The position numbers and the translations under genes were made by a program. 64,000 nt of DNA from an uncultured Ignavibacteriales bacterium (GTDB lineage: Bacteria > Bacteroidota > Ignavibacteria > Ignavibacteriales > Ignavibacteriaceae): contig CAIYTF010000002.1 in NCBI GenBank assembly GCA_903929035.1, positions 20,064 to 84,063 on the forward strand, read 5' to 3'. Below are positions 21,301 through 29,522 of the stretch, piece by piece; the first letter of the stretch is position 1; each line of letters starts with the position of its first letter. Below the pieces are notes generated by a model, which was not told the DNA's origin, ran no database searches, and worked only from the letters and a program-made list of their open reading frames with translations.

Positions 21301-24300
21301 GGAAAACCGTCTAATATCTTTTGTCAAAATACATTTTCTGTATTCGATTTCAAGATTGCTCCCGCTAATATATTTTGAACTTCCAAATATATGCTCTATC
21401 ACCCCATCACGGATATAATTTTTAAATTTTGGGAAGAGAGGCTCCTTCGTTGTTGTAATGGTATTATCTGAAATAGAGAAAATAGTTTTTACATTCAAAT
21501 CCGGAACGCGATCAGTAGTGTAAAATGCTCCTAAAAATTCATCTTTTGAAAAGTTCCTCGATAATCTGGATGCCGGAGTAGCAAAAACCAAGAAAGAGTT
21601 GGAAACATCTTCCATAATTCCGTTTCTACAGAGTACCGGAATAGCAAGTTCTTGTTCAAATGTTGGATGTACTTCTCCAGAGTAATCACGGTATTTCAAC
21701 TGACTAAGAATAGCTTCAGGAGAAAATGCCGGAGTTGAGAATGCCTGAGATGTCAATAGTAGTTTCGGAATCTTGTAGTCAGGAAAAGGATACTGAAACT
21801 CTATATCTGCGAAGCCGGCTGATTTTAGAATATTTTCTAATTCTTTTTTTCCGAAAGTAACTGCTGTTTTTGAATTGTATCTGTCCTCAACACCAAAAAA
21901 AGGAATATCAACGTGATCTTCGTGGTAACCACTTAGATATTTTAGCCCTAATTGATTTTCAATTGCGATTATTAAAACACCGGTCGCTTTCAATGCATTA
22001 TATGCTATTTTTAGACATTCACCGATAGGATCTTCAGACATAAAAAATTGGGGGCTATACTCAAGAACACCGATTAAAGTTACCACATCATATTTTTTTT
22101 GAATCCCTATGTCCTGAAAATTTGAGCAAAAAACCTTCACATTTTCCAAGTCTTTGCATCGTGCTGCTGCCGATCTTGCTCTGTCATAACTGCCTTCCAC
22201 CGCGGTAACTGAAGCACCGGTTTCTCCCAGCTGTCTTGTAATTGCACCACATCCGCAACCCAATTCTAAAATATTCCATTCCTGTTGAAAGTCTATATGC
22301 CTGAGCAGGTTATGTCTTTCACGAGAGAAATGATATTCAGTTACCCAATCATTAATTTTTTTATGTAGTTCTTCTGAAAGTATTGAACGATCTTGAGTAG
22401 TAAGTATTGTTTGAAGCACAAGATTTTCGCGATCTTCACCATCAGAATACGCGAAGTCTTTCCGGATGTCCGGCGATTGAAATACTCCATCGTGATCGCG
22501 AATGAATTTATCGATTGGTGTTTTCATTTGAGTTCCTATTGTCAAATCCTTTTCTTGTACTAAATTTAATAAAAAATTAGTCAAATATTCCGGTTTTCCT
22601 AGATTCTTTTCCAAAAAATTGTCCTTAGCTGCTTGTACCTCCGGTTTCGACCACCATTCTTCTGGATTGTACCTAACTGATTCGATAAAATTCGCGGCTT
22701 TGACTGGATCGGTTTGGCAAATACCCACATCTATCAGTGCATCAAAAAAGTCTTTATTATTTTCATTCAATTGATAGCTTCCTAATCTGATAAGGAGAAT
22801 AGTAGGAATATTCATACTCATAGATTCAAAGTGAGAAGTGGAGAGATAATCTACTATTATCAACCGCGATTGCAGCATCCGTATTTTATTGGATTGACTG
22901 TGATCATCGATAATCATTCGCGGGATGAAATCCCTCATTAAAAATGAGTCATTGTAATAAAGCGTCCAGTTGATCGCGTTATTATCTCCTAATGGATATT
23001 CCCGATATAGTATTTCATTCCTGCATTCAGCACTTAGGGCTTTAAAGAACTCTAATTTGAAATCGTAATAGTATTTTGCGTGCTCTCCAGTTTCAGCAAA
23101 AGAATGGGAATAATTTGAATACTTTGCATTGCCAATAGAACTCGTGTATAGTATCGAGTATTTTTTTTTAGGAATTTCATTAACTCCCTGTGAAAACTCG
23201 AATAAAGACCCCGTTGATATCTTGTGTTTAATCGGAACTTCATAATTACCGTGGGCAGCAAAAATATCAGCGAATGAAGTTTGTTGATCAAGAATTGATG
23301 AATAAAAAGGGTATTCCGAATAATTGTGCTCATTGTAAACCACCTTAACTCCCCGTATGCTTAAGATTGCCAGTGCTATAGACTCGTTAGATTCACCTAT
23401 AAAAGTTTCACTTACTACATACCGCAATTTTTGGTATTTTCCCAATTGAAGATATAGGCTATTGAATATCGAATGAAAATCTTCTACAAACTGACGAGGC
23501 ATCAGGACAGGCAATGAATAAAAAAAGAATTTATCAAAACGATCAAACCAAATTTCAGAACATTCTAACAATGCTCTTTTATCCCACGAAATACGTTCTG
23601 AAACAGGAAAAGTTGTATCATAACCAATTGAAGCTACATCGCCATTACTGGAGGCGACAAGTTCTTTTAATTTCGCTGAGTTAAAAAGTGCTCTCATAAT
23701 TCCGACTATAGGGTCTGAATTTTCGTTAGCGTAGATTCTTGGTAAAGTGTATAATGAAGAATAATGCTCTTGGTACTCATTCCCATATCCATCGTGAAAA
23801 AAATGGAGGTAAAGACTAAAAAGCTGCTCTTGTCCAAAGTTGCTATGTTGGAAAAACCATCGGTGTTCGTCATAGTTAACCGGTATGTAAAAGTTATCAG
23901 TTGATAATAAATACGCTGAATGTTTATAAGGATCAAAATATTTATCACAAATTTTGAACAAATCAAATACCATTGTTAAATGGCGCATCAACCCCATACT
24001 CAAAGACCTGCGCCAAAAATCATCAGATAGATTAGTCCCATTTACTTTATTCAAACTTTCCGAGAGCAGGGGAAGATACTTATTATACTTTTCCCAAAGC
24101 AGTGCATTATCAGTTCTCAAATCCTCCGGATTTTTACGAATATATGGTGCAACTTCAATTTTAGGGAATTGAACTCGAAGTTTATGGACATCTATCAAAT
24201 GATTTATGAATGGCTCGGCAATAAAAAGCGGTTCCGGTTTTTTTAGTAATTTTATACCATTAAATGAAACTATGAAACGGGCTTTCTGAAAGTCCCTCTT

Positions 24301-24312
24301 GTCTTTTGTCAA
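18355..24312 (-). CDS. Four-module giant: LIC12162-like / methyltransferase / radical SAM / GH99-like
   Basis: The 1985-residue protein appears to be a chain of glycan enzymes. Residues 1-610 resemble the LIC12162 family of putative O-antigen transferases (PEPLFIAEPF near the start, FWRRSLSMGLMRHL, late SRLIIVDYLSTSHFESMSMN). Residues 640-920 are a class I methyltransferase (LELGCGCGAITRQLGE near 680). Residues 920-1240 are unrecognised. Residues 1255-1600 carry a cysteine-containing block (CPNPF, SSCCY) and the radical SAM cluster site CNLSCPSC near 1382. Residues 1640-1985 are a WbsX/GH99-like domain (FYLPQFHPIPENDIWWGKG, FIKAWNEWAEGNHLEPD). The start is TTG, as no ATG occurs before residue 100. 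The frame is continuous without frameshift. Confidence 0.78.
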   Translation of the reverse strand: MTKDKRDFQKARFIVSFNGIKLLKKPEPLFIAEPFINHLIDVHKLRVQFPKIEVAPYIRKNPEDLRTDNALLWEKYNKYLPLLSESLNKVNGTNLSDDFWRRSLSMGLMRHLTMVFDLFKICDKYFDPYKHSAYLLSTDNFYIPVNYDEHRWFFQHSNFGQEQLFSLYLHFFHDGYGNEYQEHYSSLYTLPRIYANENSDPIVGIMRALFNSAKLKELVASSNGDVASIGYDTTFPVSERISWDKRALLECSEIWFDRFDKFFFYSLPVLMPRQFVEDFHSIFNSLYLQLGKYQKLRYVVSETFIGESNESIALAILSIRGVKVVYNEHNYSEYPFYSSILDQQTSFADIFAAHGNYEVPIKHKISTGSLFEFSQGVNEIPKKKYSILYTSSIGNAKYSNYSHSFAETGEHAKYYYDFKLEFFKALSAECRNEILYREYPLGDNNAINWTLYYNDSFLMRDFIPRMIIDDHSQSNKIRMLQSRLIIVDYLSTSHFESMSMNIPTILLIRLGSYQLNENNKDFFDALIDVGICQTDPVKAANFIESVRYNPEEWWSKPEVQAAKDNFLEKNLGKPEYLTNFLLNLVQEKDLTIGTQMKTPIDKFIRDHDGVFQSPDIRKDFAYSDGEDRENLVLQTILTTQDRSILSEELHKKINDWVTEYHFSRERHNLLRHIDFQQEWNILELGCGCGAITRQLGETGASVTAVEGSYDRARSAAARCKDLENVKVFCSNFQDIGIQKKYDVVTLIGVLEYSPQFFMSEDPIGECLKIAYNALKATGVLIIAIENQLGLKYLSGYHEDHVDIPFFGVEDRYNSKTAVTFGKKELENILKSAGFADIEFQYPFPDYKIPKLLLTSQAFSTPAFSPEAILSQLKYRDYSGEVHPTFEQELAIPVLCRNGIMEDVSNSFLVFATPASRLSRNFSKDEFLGAFYTTDRVPDLNVKTIFSISDNTITTTKEPLFPKFKNYIRDGVIEHIFGSSKYISGSNLEIEYRKCILTKDIRRFSELMELQISFMEKYGISKMNYSNKALSIIHPDFIDCIPANLIYFKGTLRLIDQEWKVKRDVSIGALLLRTVDAIRDYEKLLPELTKENLLFSLNDAGYCIDEKILQEYNTLIEDIVRQVYTGITRVHLSVPDDAVSNSLYTIRNELLQKKQNYPSPIPVIERLLSHIDTIFKMQAGDSYADYFEQIKLLGKADTTEFDICKQIYDALKDSPEWQSASKFLQVLLRSISKEMSTNQTINNQIEFHKKFYYGTEFKKFICPNPFLYMELRQDNEVSSCCYLPFTLGNIEGGKLNQAWNSEISQELRKSILNGDYSYCDKSKCAAMQEVSHPKNKNVLNYQIPYQLFNKSEVSNPILRNAILTGNIINLPTPEIISFEDDPSCNLSCPSCRTSIISINTKESGERLTSQINMLDSLGMHLKELWLCGAGDPFAAASYRKLLLQYDFSKFPELGFRLDTNGILFNQHLWDTTLKNIQDRIKLVAVSIDAATEVTYSEIRRGGNFQTILKNLAFISGLPQRKKGMLFIIRMIVQAKNFSEMKQFIELGKSFGVDSVVFFVMQNWGTFLTEEYKTQAIHLAEHPSHNELLTILKDDIFNDPIVNIGNLLETHINATGGHQQFSMGISSTTTVSIDTALSSNPRARVIAFYLPQFHPIPENDIWWGKGFTEWSNVGKAKQLYEGHYQPHIPADLGYYDLRLPETREAQAELAKNYGVEAFCYWHYWFAGHRLLERPFNDVVSSGKPDFPFCLGWANQTWSGIWHGAPNKILIEQTYPGIEDYQAHFYALLNAFQDSRYLKINGKLVFLIYSPQNLPNAEHFTYIWQELAIKERLPGFHFIAHMAKNPEQYGCETCVDNAPFYDMKVPQLDVKPANPNGVPRINDYSELVLFLNSYKLGPNEYPLVFPNWDNTPRSGANGLVLHNSTPELFMQMLENAIQKIENITDFEHRLVFIKAWNEWAEGNHLEPDLKYGHAYLEAIRNTIYIKSK

Positions 24313-24358
24313 ATTGCACCAATTATATTAAATAAAAATGTTTGTTTATGGAAATATA

Positions 24359-25582
24359 CTAATCATCTAAACCTGTTATGTTAACAGTATGCCGCAGTTT
24401 CCATTCACCGCCGTTCATTCCCCAAAGATGTGGGGAACGTAAACTATCAATTTTTCTATAGAAATCATCTTCATTAACGGAGATATATTCGCAAAATTCT
24501 TTAAGATACTTGCTCGGAAATTCGCTATCGAATTTTGAAACCAAATATGCCGCCTCGGCTCTTGTTATCTTGCCGTTGCGGACTTCCTGTGAGGCATCAT
24601 AGGAGGTTCTACCTATTCCAAATTTGATAAATGTTGTATAAAAATGAAACGGAACCATTTTATCATCTATTTCCGCATATCGAGAGTATGTTCCAATTGA
24701 TCTCTCGTAAGCCGGTTTAAATCCGGTGTTTTCAACTGCATAGTAATAGCATTCTTGTGGATCCCATTGTTCAAAGTAACCGAGGAACGAAACTTTAATA
24801 TCTGATGATTCAATCTCTTTTACCGAAGGAGGTATGTAGGAAGAAAAATCATTTAATGTAAAGTTATATTTCTTCATAATGGTATCAATTTTTTCGCCGC
24901 CAAGAATCATATCAAGCGGGTTATCAATTGAAAAAAAAGTAGGCTTCATAAACGGATCTAAATTATCCTCAAGCGGATTACCATATTCTGCCTGATTTTC
25001 TCCGTACATAATAAGTTTTATTCCGAATTTACGTGCCAATTTCGGACCAATTATCTTTTGTCCGTGAATGAATGGTTGAAAAGGATGTCCAAGATTAAGG
25101 AATGCCAGTTTAGTTAGTAAACTGTGAACTTTACCATTTGGAGTATATAAAAAACTGTCAATTCCTCCTACTCTTGTGAGGTTGTTAAAGTTATTCCAGC
25201 CTGCTCTTGTGAACATATTTGGGGCCCAGGTTACAGCCAATGGGTTCATTTTATATTTGTATTTTAACAAATGGGCTGCAAATGAACTATCTTTCCCACC
25301 ACTGCTTGGAACCAGCACATCATAACTGCCATCTTTACTCCTGTATTTCTCCAGCAGCTCAAATAGCTTCTCTTCTCTTAATTTCCAGTTTATTTCCTTT
25401 TTTTCTCGTGTATAACTACAGGCAGAACACACACCATCATCATCAAAAGCGATAGTTTCTTTTTTTTCATTTATGTTTTTCATTTCAACAGTTGAATTAG
25501 GTCTCTGATTTGAAATGACACATTTCTTACAAAATTTAACAACCGCCGGTAATCCGTAAAATGTTTTCATTTTTTGATTCAT
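24359..25582 (-). CDS. N-acetyl sugar amidotransferase (WbpG/PseA-like)
   Basis: The 407-residue protein has an ATP-pyrophosphatase PP-loop (VPSSGGKDSSFAAHLL, near residue 93) and N-terminal cysteine pairs (CKKCVISNQRPNS, then CSAC) that fit a zinc site. Family members, with HisH- and HisF-like partners supplying ammonia, convert an acetamido group of a sugar nucleotide or nonulosonic acid into an acetamidino group. The HisH- and HisF-like genes are in the same operon, which supports this. It starts one base from the deacetylase stop. No CGCG tetranucleotide occurs in the gene, unlike its flanks. Confidence 0.88.
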   Translation of the reverse strand: MNQKMKTFYGLPAVVKFCKKCVISNQRPNSTVEMKNINEKKETIAFDDDGVCSACSYTREKKEINWKLREEKLFELLEKYRSKDGSYDVLVPSSGGKDSSFAAHLLKYKYKMNPLAVTWAPNMFTRAGWNNFNNLTRVGGIDSFLYTPNGKVHSLLTKLAFLNLGHPFQPFIHGQKIIGPKLARKFGIKLIMYGENQAEYGNPLEDNLDPFMKPTFFSIDNPLDMILGGEKIDTIMKKYNFTLNDFSSYIPPSVKEIESSDIKVSFLGYFEQWDPQECYYYAVENTGFKPAYERSIGTYSRYAEIDDKMVPFHFYTTFIKFGIGRTSYDASQEVRNGKITRAEAAYLVSKFDSEFPSKYLKEFCEYISVNEDDFYRKIDSLRSPHLWGMNGGEWKLRHTVNITGLDD

Positions 25583-25583
25583 T

Positions 25584-26492
25584 TTACACTTTCATAAATT
25601 TATTGCAGTCAATTCTGGATAACTCTAACCGTTTTATATTGTTGCCTTGCTCCTGGTTATCAAAGACAACAGCATTATGTACATTTAATTCTGAAAGAAT
25701 ACTCAAAGTGGTTTGATTATATGATGAAGCGTAACCATAAGGGAAACAAAAACTATGTTTAGTTATTTTCACAATAGATTCAAGGAATAAAAACGAGTCT
25801 TTTATTTCTCGTACCTGCTCATTATATGACAATCTGGAGAGAACTTTATGACTTACGGTATGTGACCCAATGATATTACCTTGATTTTCCAATTCTTTAA
25901 TTTGTTCAACAGTTAAGTAAAAGTCTTCTTTAAGTTTTTCTTCTACAAAATATTTCTTCATAAGTATATCAAGGATTTGATCCCTGTAGTCATATTTTAT
26001 GTAATAATTAAATAAACGACGGAGTTTTTTGTCGTCCTCTTCATAGTTTGTAAAAGTGTAGATGTCTTTATCAAAGTTTGCTATATTCTCTTGATCCAAC
26101 ATACCTTCATCAATAATATTTAGTGCCTCTTTAAGAATAGCAGAAGAACCATATTTCCCTTTTAGGCAATGTATCCTGTGTACTCCGAGCATAGCAACAG
26201 TAGCTTCTGTATATATTCTAGTTGGAATATAAAACAGACCCCAAAGACCTCTACTTTTAAGTTCTGACAATACAAACGAATAGTGATCTATCAATCCATC
26301 GTCAAAAGTTAGAACACAGCCATTTTTATTCTCTCCACTCTCAATCGCTTCAAAATACTCTGTTTTACTTAGAAAATGGCTTTCCTTTTGAAAATAGTCA
26401 AGTTGTTTTCTGAAGATATTAATATCTAAATAATTAAAATGAGGAAATTCATTACTCTGTTCCCGAACATAGTGGTACATAATTATTTTCAT
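25584..26492 (-). CDS. Polysaccharide deacetylase family protein (NodB fold)
   Basis: The 302-residue protein carries the NodB signature: the LTFDDGLIDHY motif near residue 60 (catalytic base and metal aspartate), the metal pair in GSHTVSHKVLSRL near 210, and CFPYGYAS near 250. No signal peptide is visible, so it probably acts in the cytoplasm on a sugar intermediate rather than on peptidoglycan or exported chitin-like polymers. It follows the formyltransferase gene by two bases, which may indicate removal of an acetyl group before formylation or amidination of the same amine; this is inference. Confidence 0.85.
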   Translation of the reverse strand: MKIIMYHYVREQSNEFPHFNYLDINIFRKQLDYFQKESHFLSKTEYFEAIESGENKNGCVLTFDDGLIDHYSFVLSELKSRGLWGLFYIPTRIYTEATVAMLGVHRIHCLKGKYGSSAILKEALNIIDEGMLDQENIANFDKDIYTFTNYEEDDKKLRRLFNYYIKYDYRDQILDILMKKYFVEEKLKEDFYLTVEQIKELENQGNIIGSHTVSHKVLSRLSYNEQVREIKDSFLFLESIVKITKHSFCFPYGYASSYNQTTLSILSELNVHNAVVFDNQEQGNNIKRLELSRIDCNKFMKV

Positions 26493-26494
26493 AT

Positions 26495-27325
26495 TTATCT
26501 CTTCAATAATTCCTGTTCCACTATCGGGTATTCACGTTCGAGTCCTTCTTTGATTTTCAAATAATTAAAAACTGCATTGTTCTTGAAATTATCATATAGT
26601 AATTTAATTCTGTCATATGTAGCATCTTTTCTTTTATAGGTTCGTCCTACTGAAGTAGTCAAGGCTGTTTTTTCTACTATGAGCTCCATATTCTGGATCA
26701 ATTTTATAAAATCGTTTGTCATCTGTTTTATAAGTCTATTCCCAATCTGGTGCGGATTATCAAATGGAAATATTTCCGCTCTTGACTGATGAATAATTTT
26801 ACCGGTATCAATTCCTTCATCCATATACATAAATGTATAGCCTACACATTGAAAATTGTTTTCAACCATTGCATGAAAATTAGTTCCTGAACCAAAATAA
26901 TACGGAGATATTCCCAGGTGGACATTTATAATCCGATTTTTAAGTACCTCTAATAATCTGGAGCGAAGAATACTGCACCCATAGGTAACAATATAGTCAG
27001 GATTCAATGATATTATTTCATTTACAACAGCCTCTGTATTAATATCATTTTTAGAGATATATTTTGTGTTACTGTTATCAATGCTTGATAGAATAATATC
27101 AGAGAAAAAATCGTATTCTGTATTGTGTCTTGAATTAAAATGGAGTTGAATGATATCTTCAAGTATTTGGTTTGATACTTGCTTCTTTCCAAGACTAAAT
27201 CTGAACTCCGATTCCGCATATGTTTTAAGAACCTTGATTTGAGGAGCATTTGAAAACATTAGTTTGAAATAATTATGCCTTATATCATCAGAAGATAATA
27301 TTATGATTTGTTTTCTGGAGTTCAT
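26495..27325 (-). CDS. Formyltransferase-family protein (sugar amine N-formyltransferase candidate)
   Basis: The 276-residue protein has the formyl-tetrahydrofolate transferase core: VTYGCSILRSRLLEVLK, then the catalytic pattern INVHLGISPYYFGSGTNFHA and DEGIDTGKIIHQS, supplying Asn, His and Asp. It lacks the C-terminal tRNA-recognition domain of Fmt, and context points to formylation of an amino sugar, as in the related sugar N-formyltransferases. Its ATG overlaps the hisH-like stop by four bases. The N-terminal 60 residues are divergent. Confidence 0.83.
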   Translation of the reverse strand: MNSRKQIIILSSDDIRHNYFKLMFSNAPQIKVLKTYAESEFRFSLGKKQVSNQILEDIIQLHFNSRHNTEYDFFSDIILSSIDNSNTKYISKNDINTEAVVNEIISLNPDYIVTYGCSILRSRLLEVLKNRIINVHLGISPYYFGSGTNFHAMVENNFQCVGYTFMYMDEGIDTGKIIHQSRAEIFPFDNPHQIGNRLIKQMTNDFIKLIQNMELIVEKTALTTSVGRTYKRKDATYDRIKLLYDNFKNNAVFNYLKIKEGLEREYPIVEQELLKR

Positions 27326-27960
27326 TTTTGATTTCCTGCAAACCTTATAAATTCTGCTAAAATGTTTAATCCATATTCACCGCTTTTTTCCGGATGAAAT
27401 TGACATCCAAAAATGTTGTTCTTCTGAACAGCAGAGCAAAATGATATTCCCCCATACTCAGTTGTAGCTAAAATGAATTTACTATCTCTTGGTACACAAA
27501 TGAAGCTATGCACAAAATACAAATCATCTTTTTCTGTTATTGACTTCAAGATCGAATTTCCCCATTTCTTTCCATTGGGCCTATGAAGATTGTTCCAACT
27601 AATATGTGGTAGTTTTTCGTTGATTGTTGCCGGGAACTTTTCTACTCTACCTTCTATCCACCCTAGACCTTTGGAAAATCCGAATTCTTCACTCTCCTCA
27701 AATAATAACTGCATACCAAGACATATTCCTAAGAATGGCTTGTTGGTTTTTACTAATTCATAAAGTATTGCATCCAGATTTCTCTTTTTCAATTCTTCCA
27801 TTGCTTTCTTGAAAGCTCCTACACCGGGAAGAATTATACCCTCCATATTTGACAGAACATTTTTGTCAGAACTTAAAACGGCTGTTGAATTCAATATTGT
27901 TAAAGCATTAATAATACTTTGAACATTCCCTATACCATAGTCCACGACTCCTATTGTCAT
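27322..27960 (-). CDS. hisH: HisH-like glutamine amidotransferase (WbuY type)
   Basis: The 212-residue class I glutaminase has VVDYGIGNVQSI at the N-terminus, the nucleophile elbow FLGICLGMQLLFE near residue 80, and the catalytic His-Glu pair in CQFHPEKSGEYG near 190. In histidine synthesis HisH feeds ammonia to HisF; here, next to a sugar amidotransferase and far from other his genes in the window, it most likely serves the acetamidino-sugar pathway. The ATG overlaps the hisF-like stop (ATGA). A true histidine role cannot be excluded without the rest of the genome. Confidence 0.85.
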   Translation of the reverse strand: MTIGVVDYGIGNVQSIINALTILNSTAVLSSDKNVLSNMEGIILPGVGAFKKAMEELKKRNLDAILYELVKTNKPFLGICLGMQLLFEESEEFGFSKGLGWIEGRVEKFPATINEKLPHISWNNLHRPNGKKWGNSILKSITEKDDLYFVHSFICVPRDSKFILATTEYGGISFCSAVQKNNIFGCQFHPEKSGEYGLNILAEFIRFAGNQK

Positions 27961-28721
27961 ACCAATATCCTTACATTAATATTGTTAGCTGCCATTACTT
28001 GTTTTATCTCCTGCACTCCCGCGATTTTATAGTGCAGAATTGAAGCAACTGCAACCGCGTCACAATTTGTAACTTTGCAAACCTCAACAATATGATTAGG
28101 ATTTCCGGCACCGCTTGCCGCGATAACAGGTATTCTGACTGAATTTGTAACTTTCTGAATTAAGTCCAGATCGAAACCTTTTTGAATACCATCCTTATCT
28201 ATGGAGCTAACTATTATCTCTCCTACACCGGATTTTTCCAATTCCATTGCCCAATGAATTGCATCCAACTTTGTCCTATGTTTTGCATTGTCAATAAATG
28301 CCTCCCAATAATTCCTGTTCTTTCTTGCTACAACTGAACCAACAATAGCCTGAGAACCAAAAATTTCCACTGCTTCTTTAATAAAACCGATATCTCTGAC
28401 CGCTGCAGAATTTATCGCGACCTTGTCTGCTCCGACACTCAGTGCTTGTTTAATATCGTAAATACTCCTAATTCCGCCCCCCACCGTTAGAGGTACAAAA
28501 ACTTCCCCGCAAGCTCTTTTTATAATATCAAATAAGGAGTTTCGGTCATATAGAGAAGCAACTGCATCTAAGAAGATAATTTCATCAATCCCAGCAATAT
28601 AGTATTCCAGGGCAAGAAGATTCGGTTTTCCAACCTTTCGCAAGCCCTCTAAATATTTCCCTTTTATAACATATTCGTTATTAATATCTAATCTTGCTAT
28701 TAATCTTTTCTTCATCATCAT
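27957..28721 (-). CDS. hisF: HisF-like cyclase subunit (WbuZ type)
   Basis: The 254-residue (beta-alpha)8 barrel has the HisF signatures LIARLDINNEYVIKG (Asp near residue 11), PLTVGGGIRSIYDIK, GADKVAINSAA and SSIDKDGIQKGFD (second catalytic Asp). In WbpG systems this subunit channels ammonia from the HisH-like glutaminase to the amidotransferase. Three consecutive ATG codons precede the domain, so the exact start within three codons is uncertain. It contains several CGCG words, unlike its downstream partners, hinting at a separate origin. Confidence 0.84.
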   Translation of the reverse strand: MMMKKRLIARLDINNEYVIKGKYLEGLRKVGKPNLLALEYYIAGIDEIIFLDAVASLYDRNSLFDIIKRACGEVFVPLTVGGGIRSIYDIKQALSVGADKVAINSAAVRDIGFIKEAVEIFGSQAIVGSVVARKNRNYWEAFIDNAKHRTKLDAIHWAMELEKSGVGEIIVSSIDKDGIQKGFDLDLIQKVTNSVRIPVIAASGAGNPNHIVEVCKVTNCDAVAVASILHYKIAGVQEIKQVMAANNINVRILV

Positions 28722-28805
28722 TCAACATCCCTATTTTGGGAATAGAAAAATTTTAGGGAAATTCCACTTTGCTCAAAGTATAATTGCTTAGATTTAAAAT
28801 GTGCT

Positions 28806-29522
28806 TCAGTTTTCATTCTGTCTTTCTTGCAGCAACAATTCTGCCAGCTTAATATCAAAATGATCATCGATATCAGTAGAATCTTCTTCGGACATTAGGA
28901 AAGGGAGTGTATTCCCTGCTGTAAATGAACCGGAAGTGAGAAATAAAGCAACATCTGAAATATAGATTGCTCCGTTTGGAATGAATAATTCAGGTAAATC
29001 CTGCCGTCTTGTATTCCTTGTCTGATCACCTATAAAGTTCTGAAGAAAACCATCAGGAGTGATTGTTTTCATCCACCACGGAAATTGTTTAACCTGAGTA
29101 ACAGAAATTAATGAAGTCGCTTCCGGTGTATTAGTATATTTGTAAATTGCCTCATCAATATGTTCTTTTCTGCGAAGCGGAGAGGTTGGCTGCAATAAAA
29201 TAAAAGTTTGATATATATCATTTCTGTTATCTTTAAGCCATTGAATTGAATGAGTTACGGCATCCTCGCTTGATGACGTGTCCCGGGCTATCTCTACAGG
29301 GCGCAAAAAAGGAACAGGTACTCCATAACTTTCTGTAACCTCAGCAATTTTAGGATCATCGGTCGAAACAATAATAGTGTCGATATATATGCTTTTTTTT
29401 GCTTCTTCTATCGTGTAACCAATGAGCGGTTTATTTAGTATAGGGATAATATTTTTATGAGGAATTCCCTTAGAACCACCCCTGGCTGTTATAATAGAGA
29501 GTATTCTGTTTCCATTAATCAA
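28806..29522 (-). CDS. neuA: Acylneuraminate cytidylyltransferase (CMP-nonulosonic acid synthetase)
   Basis: The 238-residue protein activates a nonulosonic acid with CTP. The motif ITARGGSKGIPHKN near residue 10 binds the nucleotide, followed by LIGYTIEEAKKS, STDDPKIAEV and FILLQPTSPLRRKEHIDEA, all typical of NeuA/PseF/LegF/PtmB. I start it at a TTG at 29522 that overlaps the neuC stop as TTGA and has GAGG eight bases upstream; a start at 29570 would extend about 50 bases into neuC with unrelated residues. Context favours a legionaminic- or sialic-type product over pseudaminic acid. Confidence 0.9.
   Translation of the reverse strand: MINGNRILSIITARGGSKGIPHKNIIPILNKPLIGYTIEEAKKSIYIDTIIVSTDDPKIAEVTESYGVPVPFLRPVEIARDTSSSEDAVTHSIQWLKDNRNDIYQTFILLQPTSPLRRKEHIDEAIYKYTNTPEATSLISVTQVKQFPWWMKTITPDGFLQNFIGDQTRNTRRQDLPELFIPNGAIYISDVALFLTSGSFTAGNTLPFLMSEEDSTDIDDHFDIKLAELLLQERQNEN

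Noticed and set aside
27322..28721. Histidine biosynthesis operon
   Set aside because: Only hisH- and hisF-like genes are present, placed between neuA and sugar-modifying genes; the WbpG-like partner explains them better.
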